From: Desulfovibrio sp.
GTDB lineage: Bacteria > Desulfobacterota > Desulfovibrionia > Desulfovibrionales > Desulfovibrionaceae
Length of the DNA: 64,000 nucleotides
Reading direction: 5' to 3'
Assembly: GCF_009712225.1 (NCBI RefSeq)
Contig: NZ_WASP01000010.1
Span: 104,668 to 168,667 of the forward strand
The notes beneath the pieces were generated by a model. It had not been told where the DNA came from. It did not search any database and worked only from the letters and a program-made list of their open reading frames with translations. Every line of letters begins with the position of its first letter. Position 1 is the first letter of the stretch. Shown here piece by piece: positions 31,301 through 37,719 of the stretch. The translations under genes were made by a program, and so were the position numbers.

Positions 31301-34300
31301 GCTGCTCAGCGGAGGGAAAAGCACCGGCCGCCACAAGTCGCTCAACCTCGCGCGCCCGCAGGGCAAGGCCTTGCGCCTCGCGCAGGCCCTGATTCTGAAA
31401 AAGCCCCATACGGCAATAGTGCACAAGCTCCTGCCGCAACGCCTCGAGCGACAGCGCGTCCACCACAAGATGATGCGCCGCCAGTACAAGGATGCGCCTG
31501 CTGCCCTGCTGTGCAAGCACAGCCCCCAGGGTATGACCGGCTTCGGGATTGAGCCTTGCGGTGATGCGGGCCACGGCCTCGCGCAGCATGGCAGTCTGCC
31601 CTGAGGATTCGTCAAAATCGCAGTAGTCCAGCTGAATCTTTTGCGGCTCGGCCAGCACGGTGGCGTGATCGGGCGCAAAGGCCATGCGCAACGATTCATG
31701 ATTTTCGGGCAGGCCCAGTAACCATGCTTCAAGGGTGGCGGTTGGCACATCCTTGCGTATTTCCAGCGGCAACAGCATAAAAAACTGCTGCCAGTGCCGG
31801 GGGTGCGCCGCAATAAAATGGTGGGCAAAGGGCAGCAGTGGCACGCGCTCGCCGGGGGCAACCGGCGTGTAGTCCACATTTTGGGCTGCACCTGGGGCCG
31901 CTGCCCGGCTTTCCAGCAGGGCGCAAACATCCGCAAAACGGGGCTTGCGCAAAAATTCTGGAGCGCTGAGTGTAGTGATACCGCTGCGGCGCAGGATGCC
32001 CGTAATCTGGATGGCCTTGATGGAATCGCCCCCAGCGCGGAAAAAGTCGCTGTCTTCCGATACCGTGCCGGTGGCGCCGGGGTGCAGAATCTCGCGCCAG
32101 GCATCGGCCAGCACCTGCCGAGGATTACGCCGGGCAATCCCCTCGCATGCACGGCGCATGCTCTGCGCCAGCTCTTGCAGCAATGCCGGGGCATCGGACA
32201 CGCAGCCCGAATCGTATTCAAGCACAATGCGCGATGCTGCCCCGGTCACCAGCGTAAAACTTGCCGTAAGCTTGCTTGCCCGCAGCTGAAGCCCAAGCCT
32301 GCGCACATCCACGCCCGCTGCGGGCACTGGGTCAAAATGCGCGTGCGTGGCCAGAAATTCCGGCACAATATCTGCCGCGCCGTAACGACTGTGCTCAATG
32401 GCCTGCCGCATCTGGTGGGCGGCATCGGCCACGGCGGCGCTGTCTTCCTGCCCTTCAAGCCTCACGCGCAGTGGCACGGTATTGACGTAAAAACCGGCGG
32501 CGCAAAATTCGTCCTGCGTTTCTCGCAGGCCCATGGGCACGCCCAGCAACAAGTCCCTGCGCCCAAAGCGGCGGCAAAGGGTACGCCCAGCCAGAGCCAC
32601 AAAACAGGCCAGCACGCTCGCGCCAGAAGTTTTTGCCAGCGTTTCAAAGCACCGGGCGGTTTCCGCATCAATATCCATGGTGGTCATGGCGCCGGTGCGG
32701 CTGGCGGCACCAGCAGTCTGATTTACCGGCTCAACACGGGGCTCAAGCACCGATTGCCAGTATGCGGCGTCGTCCGCACAGGCAGGCGAAGCGGCATAGT
32801 CGGCCTGCCTGCGGCAAAAGCCCTCCTGTGTTGCCAGTGCGCCATGCACAAGGGGCTCCCCGCGCAAATGCCGCAGGGCATTTTGCAGCAGAATTTCAAG
32901 GGTTTCGCCATCGCCTGCCACATGGTGCACCAACACCAGCACCTGTACGCAGTGGGGCAAGGTGGCAGCCACCAGGCGTACGGGCAGCTCTGCGCGCAGG
33001 TCAAAGGGCGTGTGTATCTGCCCGTCAAAAAAGGCCGCTGCCTCGTGCTCGTCGGTAAAGGCCACGCTGCGCAGGTACACCTCGCCCTTGCCGCGCTGAA
33101 AATGGGGATTGTCTATATCACCCGCCACCGTGCAGTGAAAAAGCTCCTGCGCGTTGGCGGCCCTGCGCAGACCTTCAAGAAAATCTGCTGTTTTTTCACC
33201 CCGCAGTTCAAGCAGCAGGGGCATATTGTAATCTATGGAGCCCTCGTTGACCTGCTGGTACGCCCAGATGCGAAACTGCCCCATGCTCAGGGGGGCGGTA
33301 TCAATGGCCGCGCTGGCCGATTCCACCCTGCCGTTGCCAAGTAGGGCTTCCACATCAAACAGGGTTTCGCAGCTCACAAAGCTGCGAAAAGAAATATCCA
33401 CATTATAGGCTTTGCGGATGGCGTGCAGCAGGGACATGGCATTGAGGCTGTTGCCCCCCTGCTCAAAGAAGGTTTTTGCGGGGTCGTAGCTGCGGCCAAG
33501 AACGCGTTCAAAAATGCCCAAAAGGTCCGCGTCCACCTGCCGCCCGCCGTTCGCATGCGCCTCGCCCTGCCGGGCGAGATTTTGCAGCGCCTTGCGGTCA
33601 ATCTTGCCAGTGGGGGCAACCGGCATGGCCTCCAGCACATGCCAGGCAGAAGGAATCATGTACGGAGGCAGGCTGCCCCGGCTCCACACAACCACAGACT
33701 CAATGGTTGCCCCGGGCTTGAGCACAAAAAATGCGGCAAGGCTGGCCTGTCCGCCAGCATCCTTGACGGCCAGCACGGCAGCCTGGCTGACGGCCTCGCA
33801 ATTTTCGAGCAGGCAGGCCACCTCGGCCAGTTCCACGCGGTTGCCGCGAATTTTCACCTGATCGTCTGCCCGCCCCAGCAGCAGAATTTCGCCCTTTGAC
33901 GACCACAAGGCCAGATCGCCCGAGGCGTAAAACCGCGCGCCACCCTCCTGACGCAGACACATAAAGCGCTGCCCGGTCATTTCAGGCTTGTTGTGGTAGC
34001 CAAGGGCCACGCTGGCCCCGCCAATCCACAATTCGCCGGGCATGCCCGCAGGCAGTTCGTGCCCGTCGGCACTGCGGATGGAGAGCGTAACATTGGGAAT
34101 GGGCTGCCCCACGCCAATGGGCTGCGGCTCAAAGGGCGATACTTCCTTCATGGCCGCGCAGACGCAGGTTTCGGTGGGGCCGTAGGCGTTGAAATAGCGC
34201 AACGATCTGGCGTAGTGCAGGGCGTCTGCCGCCACCGGCGGTTCGCCTGCGGTGATGAGCACACGCAAACCGGGAAAAGGTTCGCCTTCAAAAAGATTCA

Positions 34301-36335
34301 GATACGAGGGCGGCAGGGTTACCACGCTGATATCATTATCAATCATGTACTGTCGCAAGGTCCAGGGTGCATTGCGGCACTGGTCGCTGACCGGGTACAG
34401 CCCGGCCCCGGCCAGCAGGGCCATGAACATTTCTGACAGCGAGGCATCAAAAATGGGGGGCGCAAACTGCAGAACCCGGTCGTCTTCCTGCACGCCAAAT
34501 AGTTCTATCTGCCCCTGAATCATGTTGGCAAAGCCGCCGTGGGGAGCCAGCACGCCCTTGGGCTTGCCCGTGGAGCCAGAGGTATAGATGAGATAGGCTC
34601 CCTCGGCGGGCAGGGGGGCCTGCGGCAGGGGAATCAGGGGTGACTGGCGGTAGGCAAGGTCATCGAGGTCAAGGGTAAGGCTTGCCCCGGCGTCTTCCAC
34701 TATATAGGCGAGACGGTCGGGGGCGGCCTTGGGATCTATGGGCAGGTACACCGCGCCCAGCCGCTGGATGCCCAGCACAACCTCGGGCAGGTTGGCCGTG
34801 CGGCGTGCCGCCACAGCCACAATATGGCCCCGCCCAACGCCCCGCCCCGCAAGCCATGCGGCACAGCGCAGGGAATTTTCGCGCAGCTGCGCGTAGGTTA
34901 CGGCATTGCCCCACTCATCCTTTACTGCGGTTCGCGCAGCAAATTTTTCTGCCGTGGCGTCAAACAGCTCTGGCAACGAGCGGATGTCATAGCTCCTGAC
35001 CGGGCCGTTGCGCCACTGGGCAAGCTCCTGCTTTTCCTCATCCAGCAGATAATCGAGCACGGGCGGCTCAACACCTGCGGCCAGCTGGGCAACCACGTTT
35101 TCAACCCGTGCCACAAAGCGGTCAATATCCCTGTCGCTCAGGTGGTTGCGGCTGTTGCGCACGGTAAGCGAAAAACAGCCGGTGCGCAGCTCCTGCATGA
35201 CCAGCATGCCAAAAAGAACGGGTTCCTTGGCGCTGTGGCGCTGCTCGGCCTCCACAATGGGAAATTCTGGCGTGCCGGGCGGTGTATTGGGCAAAAAATT
35301 GACAAAGGTATCGGCCAGAAAGGCAAAATTGCGCCCTTCAATCCTGCGCGCCGCCAGCTGGTAAGGCGTACGTATATGGCGGTAAAACGAAGCATTCTGC
35401 GCGCTGATGGCCTCAAGCAGTCTGGCAAATGTCTCGTGGGCAGCCACGTTTACCAGCAGGGGCGGCAGCGACATCATGGCACCCTGCCTGCGGTAGAATA
35501 CCTTGCGCTCGCCGTAGGCCACCGGTGCAAGAGCCACGACATCTTTTTCGCCGCTCATGAACGAGACGATCAGCGAATAAATACCCGTAAAAAACACCGC
35601 AGGGCTGACCTTGTGAGCGGCGATAAGCGCTGCTGCCGCCTGCGAGGCCTTTTCAGACAGCACGTATTTTTTATGGCGGCTTTCACCGAGCACATCGGGG
35701 CGGCCCGGCAGGGCGCGCAGCAGCCTTTTTTCCGGCAGGCGGGCAAGGTGTTCTTCCCAGAAAGCCATGTCTTTTTCAAAACGTGGTGAGGCGCAGTGGG
35801 CCTGATCCTCAATGTAAGCTTCGTCGCAGGGGCATGGCTCGCCCAGATCTGGAGTTTCACTGCGGGCTAGCGAAGCATAAACATTTGCAATAACAGCAAT
35901 ATGAAAAAATATGGCCAGCCCGTCGAGCACAACATGCGAGCACTTTATGGCGACTGTGCAGGTTGAAGGGCCTGTAAGCACCAGAGCGTAGCGGATGAGG
36001 GGATTTTCTACGGGTTCTTCAAAAAACTCGTCGATCATGCGGTCGGCGGCAACGGCTGGGTCTGGCTGCGATGCCGCGTCCAAAATGCGAAAATCGGGCT
36101 CGTGGGGCTCGCCCAACAGAAAACGGGGTTCCTCCTCGTCCTGGCACAGCGAGGCCGCGGGCAGAGGCGTAAAATGGAGGGTGCAGCGAATGGCCTGGCG
36201 TAGAATCTCGGGGTTGAGCATGCCATCTATATGGTAGCATCCTCTGATGGAGGTTTCGGCATAGTCTGACAGGGCTGCTTTAGCAGAAAGCCACAGTTCC
36301 TTTTGACAACCGGTTAAAGGCACAAACTTTGCCAT
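19374..36335 (-). CDS. Hybrid NRPS-PKS megasynthase, ~5653 aa
   Basis: Domains by approximate residue: C1 5-430 (SHVVLDG, first His changed); A1 450-915; T1 ~965 (GGNSLNA); C2 1015-1385 (HHVAGDG); T2 ~1435 (GGDSIKAIQ); epimerase 1490-1910 (HHLVVDALS, ESHGRD, FNYLGR); C3 1945-2345 (HHLLMDG); T3 ~2432 (GGHSLIA); C4 2490-2900 (HHIIFDG); A2 2920-3430; T4 ~3505; ketosynthase 3565-3985 (DTACSS Cys ~3734, EAHGT, GNLGH); dehydratase ~4130-4412 (HRIDGTPLLVG, HPAMMD); ketoreductase to ~4800 (GGLGGMG, SSR, SDYTAANAF); two near-identical carriers ~4860-5040; C5 5070-5460 (HHALGDG); partial C-like end. Specificity residues read as DASTIAAVCK for A1 (Tyr/Phe type) and DVWHFSLVDK for A2 (Ser). No A domain follows C2 or C3 and no acyltransferase follows the KS. 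Start at ATG 36335 (MAKFVPLTG) after GGGGGA. First gene of the operon, divergent from the radical SAM gene. Confidence 0.93.
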   Translation of the reverse strand: MAKFVPLTGCQKELWLSAKAALSDYAETSIRGCYHIDGMLNPEILRQAIRCTLHFTPLPAASLCQDEEEPRFLLGEPHEPDFRILDAASQPDPAVAADRMIDEFFEEPVENPLIRYALVLTGPSTCTVAIKCSHVVLDGLAIFFHIAVIANVYASLARSETPDLGEPCPCDEAYIEDQAHCASPRFEKDMAFWEEHLARLPEKRLLRALPGRPDVLGESRHKKYVLSEKASQAAAALIAAHKVSPAVFFTGIYSLIVSFMSGEKDVVALAPVAYGERKVFYRRQGAMMSLPPLLVNVAAHETFARLLEAISAQNASFYRHIRTPYQLAARRIEGRNFAFLADTFVNFLPNTPPGTPEFPIVEAEQRHSAKEPVLFGMLVMQELRTGCFSLTVRNSRNHLSDRDIDRFVARVENVVAQLAAGVEPPVLDYLLDEEKQELAQWRNGPVRSYDIRSLPELFDATAEKFAARTAVKDEWGNAVTYAQLRENSLRCAAWLAGRGVGRGHIVAVAARRTANLPEVVLGIQRLGAVYLPIDPKAAPDRLAYIVEDAGASLTLDLDDLAYRQSPLIPLPQAPLPAEGAYLIYTSGSTGKPKGVLAPHGGFANMIQGQIELFGVQEDDRVLQFAPPIFDASLSEMFMALLAGAGLYPVSDQCRNAPWTLRQYMIDNDISVVTLPPSYLNLFEGEPFPGLRVLITAGEPPVAADALHYARSLRYFNAYGPTETCVCAAMKEVSPFEPQPIGVGQPIPNVTLSIRSADGHELPAGMPGELWIGGASVALGYHNKPEMTGQRFMCLRQEGGARFYASGDLALWSSKGEILLLGRADDQVKIRGNRVELAEVACLLENCEAVSQAAVLAVKDAGGQASLAAFFVLKPGATIESVVVWSRGSLPPYMIPSAWHVLEAMPVAPTGKIDRKALQNLARQGEAHANGGRQVDADLLGIFERVLGRSYDPAKTFFEQGGNSLNAMSLLHAIRKAYNVDISFRSFVSCETLFDVEALLGNGRVESASAAIDTAPLSMGQFRIWAYQQVNEGSIDYNMPLLLELRGEKTADFLEGLRRAANAQELFHCTVAGDIDNPHFQRGKGEVYLRSVAFTDEHEAAAFFDGQIHTPFDLRAELPVRLVAATLPHCVQVLVLVHHVAGDGETLEILLQNALRHLRGEPLVHGALATQEGFCRRQADYAASPACADDAAYWQSVLEPRVEPVNQTAGAASRTGAMTTMDIDAETARCFETLAKTSGASVLACFVALAGRTLCRRFGRRDLLLGVPMGLRETQDEFCAAGFYVNTVPLRVRLEGQEDSAAVADAAHQMRQAIEHSRYGAADIVPEFLATHAHFDPVPAAGVDVRRLGLQLRASKLTASFTLVTGAASRIVLEYDSGCVSDAPALLQELAQSMRRACEGIARRNPRQVLADAWREILHPGATGTVSEDSDFFRAGGDSIKAIQITGILRRSGITTLSAPEFLRKPRFADVCALLESRAAAPGAAQNVDYTPVAPGERVPLLPFAHHFIAAHPRHWQQFFMLLPLEIRKDVPTATLEAWLLGLPENHESLRMAFAPDHATVLAEPQKIQLDYCDFDESSGQTAMLREAVARITARLNPEAGHTLGAVLAQQGSRRILVLAAHHLVVDALSLEALRQELVHYCRMGLFQNQGLREAQGLALRAREVERLVAAGAFPSAEQRTLWRDACAVPAGPLCALLPGGKDRAEDRTSALVQLEGFRLEYSPDAKADLLAALACALHAQGQLAAVRVTLESHGRDELLPGFDSSRSLGWFTAVCPMPLEPAATCAQARETVGPWLAQHFTPENCNAYGYLRKGDPDSFDYAGQIAFNYLGRMTGQPDDEASLVLSALAPGLVPELVHSQMQAEAPLEISAYFDQQGALHLGAWFSPACLPQAWVAGLLDSWITALKTLPAYLPQQTLDAIFVAGRCQPEDVERIAQPDAGHAPLLYQSLLAQSGVYTQQVEFHFRGPVDIFALMRSWEALMARHESLRSLFPMPVEGEFYRVVLRKARTSLEFHDFSHLPEAEAEAEAQALLRAERQRGFDVQRGPLLRARFFRRGADRVVMSWCFHHLLMDGWCMGVLLRELFALAGADATSASSCLPEPFPLEDYSRWRAQFDERAARAYWAELLQNFGGLTGVGQPKTGTDSRVVAEFTEPLTVELELDENLSAGLQKLATAEAVTLSALVQALWAIVLGGVNNGSRDVVFGVVTSGRPAEVEGIESAVGLFIQTLPLRARWSASDSLGALLAQVKEQNLQQMRYGYVPLAAMGRNLLDHLMVFENYPVDTRFDRSRVELCDMRGFEKLPYALGISVIPGVNLRFRFLYDPERLPEERALALRNGLHAVLAAAASGDGRTCLALEEAANNQVAGAENLGAGQTGTESTTVDTTEPAAQAPVPPRKDVAELAETVRAAYAAVLGCSVDSVDADFFQLGGHSLIAMSLLSLLSKSLSVAVGIEDVMGYPSPRALAARIGSLAKADTAIPQTEGLATYPLSQAQQRIWFMQKLHEGGQVYVIPFAARLRGPVDAVALQKALTLLEERHDALRLRVALDAPEQRLAPAGSLRLECYDTPLTDDVFLGMSLPLGLERPLVRVALYPQPEGSHALLFCFHHIIFDGWSAEIFTRELNEAYAAVLQGVAPQWRPLELDFASYALWDSQREPEMLEQVCTDLVPLPERLRLPLDFPRPAVQRFEGSVFAFDLGLERSLALKNWARNAGVTVFPVLMALVDAFLLRHTGQNDIIVGCPVANREHEQVQGLVGLFVNTLAVRARMNTQGGFAELAGTVDATFKKSLSAQNCPFEKVIEAVGVERNASRNPVFDVFVALEGASWNDFGRAPLCMEPLPLPHQSSKFDLSFYFKEQADGGYTVDVEYCTELFSQQTVSRMAERMCTLADAVLADDTKPLVELDILSAQERAELASFNDTAEPLDITADMDSRFRAQVARAPHAPAVLDAAGTAVSYAQFNAQVDHLWQWLQEQGVERGQYVCVCVERSPAMLACIFAVLRLGAVYVPLAATLPAERLQSVFEDLGPCSVLCEARFAEVFCQNAQSGQRILSPDLDALAAGVQTRGVDSAREADILPSDSPAYVIFTSGSTGRPKGVLIEHASVANRLLWMQSRFPIGQGDVLLQKTTITFDVSVWELFWWSWQGASLALLEPGAEKNPALIVQSIEARRVTVLHFVPSMLRAFLDYLDAYPLEAGKLQSLRYVFTSGEALPRELVARWNTLRQAEQLRAELHNLYGPTEATVDVSWQPCLQTPPYTVPIGSPVSNTRLHVLDEGKRPVPLGVTGEIYISGIQVARGYLNRPDLTALRFMDDPFVPGNRMYRTGDLGRWLDNGSIEYLGRNDDQVKIRGYRIELGEVEAALGRCRGVSQAIVRMGRIGEYEALEAFLLPQGGARLDLAGIRAELAVLLPEYMHPARFFVVDDIPLSASGKADRKRLQGKPLLAGPHAGPHAEKSGGADADLAVAATPIPQADADGAPLEAVRLVWRQVMPEVEAGPDTGFFDAGGNSLLLVRLHTLLDKQWPGIFTLAGLFSESTIRAQAAFIARSQQAGSAVENRRATTASIAIIGMAVRLGDYADTESFWRDLACGADMNVPMPEKRRNETRQIFDAVGLAFDEAQLREAAYLSDISSFDYRRFGLSPNDASLLDPAQRVFLETALRALDDAGYGGSALESADVGVFVGASPVRLFQTAVTRAFPDLAEQTYLINVPSNVLARLSYLKNWHGPAASVDTACSSVLAALHQACRSLREGECAVALVGGAHIIDLPVKADAAFAIESASGQTRTFDAGAEGVGAGEGAAVFLLKPLNAALRDHDAIHAVIPGSAVNQDGKSSSMAAPNPEAQGEVIALAAQNAGVDLAEIQFFEAHGTATVLGDPVEVEGLRRAFARQNAARPQKALIGSVKGNLGHLDAAAGAAGLAKAVLCLEKGLVPPQPHFERPNPHIDFDAAPVRVAQKLEFLPPHERPWRCGVSSFGLSGVNTHVIVAEHMAEPLPQDDGSWQCVVFSAPDEPALHEYVASVAAAVARNEGWPLHAIAATLIAGRDALPVRAAVVARTRQELLDQLKARLTATTVSKASMADAQCGAFFATQAEAQAAASACLAGGTLLWPADKPAFRLHLPAAPLARTTLWPRFAAKFLSEPVVTPSGKAFALAVARPDFWPAAEHRIDGTPLLVGMGLLDCLGWIGGAAPLAIADLRWRKPVLCGPGCRVVLMTQQQGNALNVEVHTSQPDNGNDEIWSVAASARVNSTGVLAPAPLDLATLRAELPEVADQDFEGHNQPDVSQSELRLQVSERWQCRKRLWAAEDGNTLLAELCLPDAYRSDFNTFRWHPAMMDIAASLALRHASGFVPAACKEVRLYSPLTAQTWALVHITERQQGMITADCVVADASGRALVELRGMVFMALRSSVQSLEVPRPQLYAINWQKTGIGTQPAESKKIMLVGGLGSELASALKQALGPQVVAQGIWPVQTEDARALANEVLAADIDHLVCLPTIQSCAQNDAQEAAWPLCALLQEVCRGGMRSALRVTVVGSGAFVPGEQQDALGAVLHQGPLLCLPWEEPRISCAYVELEPTATAASVAALAASLGHIDGSYVVAADGTVRVRQLASLQPAPVAVPISSSKGCVVITGGLGGMGQTLARQIYDYCGARVVLLHRSGQPTPDTLSGVPFDAYRCDIADAAQVEATFAQIRREVGPVQGVIHTAGVAGRGYLLTSRRQDYDAVLAPKVAGTWNLHRATLDDNLAFFVLASSRTALVGAPGQSDYTAANAFLNAFARYRAGLGLPALSICWNAWSDVGMAAREGMGNGPEAAGMLAPQQALEVLLTALGSGRETLVVGMSGENVAAFSLNGLPNKEGQTAQARQTLLPGNATPAPVVSDVDERQLFEIMRDCLGYDRPLSREDDFFDLGGDSIAATRIVNRLQKDAGIELNVVDLLESDNLGDIVDRALAAIKTVSQAEAGHGNSGEAVLLEIMRDCLGYDRPLARDDDFFDLGGDSIAATRIVNRLEKDAGISLSVADLLESDSLGDIVDCALAVQQSDQPEQQSGGQAGLRAEQQAGPATPVLDKYPVGNEQLAILYADMVSEGDLGFNLPAFLVMPPDVDGARLEAALGQLVERHEVLRTSFCDFEAERPAMVIHTFAGFTLEQRRIADLAHKDEVILPFNLRNEGGFRAILLVTDIGEKVLFIDVHHALGDGRTMSLLNAELYRMYHGLPLAPVSAQMKDIAWQQVTQPDTAAAAYWQGIYKGELPQLNLPASHPRPRVHTGRGGMYEFELAPELVQGIKALARKAGLTNYQVSLCAWSLLAQAYTGSHDVVIAVSVDGRGEHLNTAGMLASVLPLRFSVDPTQPLAALLRATRQISNEGMRHRGYILNNLLADLRQTTWPDRSPLSEVILSYMNFEFAAEGQGMFETLRFSKHASKTDISIFASDTGTNIGIALEYYADLFSEADMQRMAADYVRILELMTTSPADEALHFEPSALPAAKSAASTVPAAACEVVAPAALRQAIMALAAQKGASPAAVLLAIFAVLMGRVSQQEHVSVGVADRAVDFVLDDNMDFDDLLAHTRAELAAIRLGKAGRAYRQSAACLSTGFEFVGTGCCAGQGDHGLLCSVSELGEAYLLRFVYDPRLLSAETAANWLEYYGRFLESITEGMA
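21220..21705 (-). repeat. Tandem duplicated carrier-protein domains within the megasynthase
   Basis: Two consecutive carrier domains share almost identical protein sequence: FEIMRDCLGYDRPLSREDDF versus LEIMRDCLGYDRPLARDDDF, both followed by FDLGGDSIAATRIVNRL. Each keeps the Ser for phosphopantetheine. The DNA is also closely similar across roughly 200 bp per copy, with mostly silent third-position changes, so the duplication is recent or kept homogeneous. Copies lie at about 21480-21705 and 21220-21445. Confidence 0.9.
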
Positions 36336-36571
36336 TCCGTCCCCCACTGCGGCATTTATTCGATCATATCGCCATCCTTTGCAAAATATCTTACAGTCTG
36401 GATATTAGCAAGTTTTACATATACTTTGGGCGGTTTTTGCCGTAAATTGCAAGCCGCGACAAAACCCGGATACAGCGCAAACCGACTATCTCGCCGGCCC
36501 ACTTATCCGATGCTCTGGTTCGCCAGAATTGTGAAATTGCCGAAATCCAATCGCAAACAGAGGCCGGAATA
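36336..36571. promoter_or_regulatory. Divergent promoter region between megasynthase and radical SAM operons
   Basis: This 236-bp region must drive both divergent operons. An inverted repeat AATATC-N10-GATATT occupies 36385-36406 and overlaps a possible minus-strand promoter (TTGCTA, 17-nt spacer, TATTTT), which would suit an operator. On the plus strand TTGCAA near 36449 with ATACAG 17 nt on is a weak promoter candidate for the radical SAM gene. I see no Fur-box-like sequence. No regulator gene is encoded in the cluster. Confidence 0.35.
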
Positions 36572-37708
36572 ATGCACGCAGAACCTTGCTGGAAATGCCT
36601 TGATTGGAAAAAGGAACTTACCAACAATGTTGTCAGCATCGACCAGCTGAAGGAATACGCTTCCTTCAGTGCGGAGGAAGAAAAAATCCTTCGCGAAGTG
36701 GCAAAGGTGCATCCGGTCAACATTCCCCGTTATTATCTTAGCCTTATTGATAAAGACGATCCTGCCGACCCTATCCGCCGCATGTGCTTTCCTGATGCCG
36801 AAGAAATGGTGGTTGCCGGATCCATGGGGGCGACCACTGCCGACCCCTACGGCGACGACAAGCACGACAAGGGCAACGGCATGCTGCACAAGTATGACTG
36901 CACCGCCCTGCTGGTAACCACAGAGTGCTGCGCCATGCACTGCCGCCACTGCTTCCGCCGCCGCATCGTGGGGCACTCGAGCCAGCAGACCCTGCGCAAC
37001 TTTGCCGGAGCGCTGCAGTACATTGCCGACCACCCCAAGATCAACAACGTCATTCTTTCCGGCGGCGACCCGCTCACCCTGGCGACCCCGGTATTGCAAA
37101 AAATGCTGGCTGGTCTGGCCGAAATTGCCCACGTGGATTTTGTACGCATAGGCACACGTATTCCTGTCACCTACCCGCTGCGCCTGTTTGACGATGCCCT
37201 TATCGACTCACTGCGCACCTTTGCCGAACGCAAGGCCCTGTATATCGCCACGCACTACAACCACGCCCGCGAAATCACGCCCACATCCACAGAGGGCATC
37301 AGGCGGCTGCGCCAGTGCGGGGCCACCATCAACAATCAGGCAGTGCTGCTGCGCGGCGTCAACGATACCGCCGAAGACATTGCAGAGCTCATGAACCGCC
37401 TGCTGGCCATTGGGGTGAATCCCTACTATCTTTACCAGTGCATGCCCGTTTCGCGGGTGCGGCACCATTTTCAGCTGCCGCTCAAGCAGGGCATTGCCAT
37501 TGTGGACAAGGCCAAGGCCAGACTCAGCGGTTATGGCAAGCGTTTCAAATACATAATCGGGCACGACATAGGCAAACTGGAAATTTGCGGCATCAGTGAC
37601 GGCAACGTTGTTCTCAAGCAGATGCACGCCCGCATCGGACACGAAGAACAAGCCTCGCGCATAATCATCCAGAAGCTTGACGACGACGCCGGCTGGGTAG
37701 ACCTGTAG
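36572..37708 (+). CDS. KamA-like radical SAM/PLP aminomutase family protein
   Basis: 378 aa. The radical SAM cluster motif is CxxxCxxC at Cys120, Cys124 and Cys127 (CCAMHCRHCFRRR), followed by the SAM-binding SGGDPLTL. The PLP lysine position of lysine 2,3-aminomutase matches Lys335 in GHDIGKLEI. The two Asp residues that hold the lysine side chain in clostridial KamA are not kept: YQCD is YQCMPV here and the DAPGGGGK segment is HDIGK. So I expect an aminomutase-like reaction on another amino acid or aminoacyl substrate, possibly a beta-amino acid for the assembly line (inference). An N-terminal CWKC pair is also present. It heads the plus-strand operon with the thioesterase (11-bp gap) and phosphopantetheinyl transferase. 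EpmB-type function is an alternative, but no epmA or efp is nearby. Confidence 0.82.
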   Translation: MHAEPCWKCLDWKKELTNNVVSIDQLKEYASFSAEEEKILREVAKVHPVNIPRYYLSLIDKDDPADPIRRMCFPDAEEMVVAGSMGATTADPYGDDKHDKGNGMLHKYDCTALLVTTECCAMHCRHCFRRRIVGHSSQQTLRNFAGALQYIADHPKINNVILSGGDPLTLATPVLQKMLAGLAEIAHVDFVRIGTRIPVTYPLRLFDDALIDSLRTFAERKALYIATHYNHAREITPTSTEGIRRLRQCGATINNQAVLLRGVNDTAEDIAELMNRLLAIGVNPYYLYQCMPVSRVRHHFQLPLKQGIAIVDKAKARLSGYGKRFKYIIGHDIGKLEICGISDGNVVLKQMHARIGHEEQASRIIIQKLDDDAGWVDL

Positions 37709-37719
37709 GCAGAGAGTGC

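Noticed and set aside
36336..36571. Fur box (siderophore-type regulation) in the NRPS promoter region
   Set aside because: No GATAATGATAATCATTATC-like sequence is present in either orientation, so I do not call the product a siderophore.
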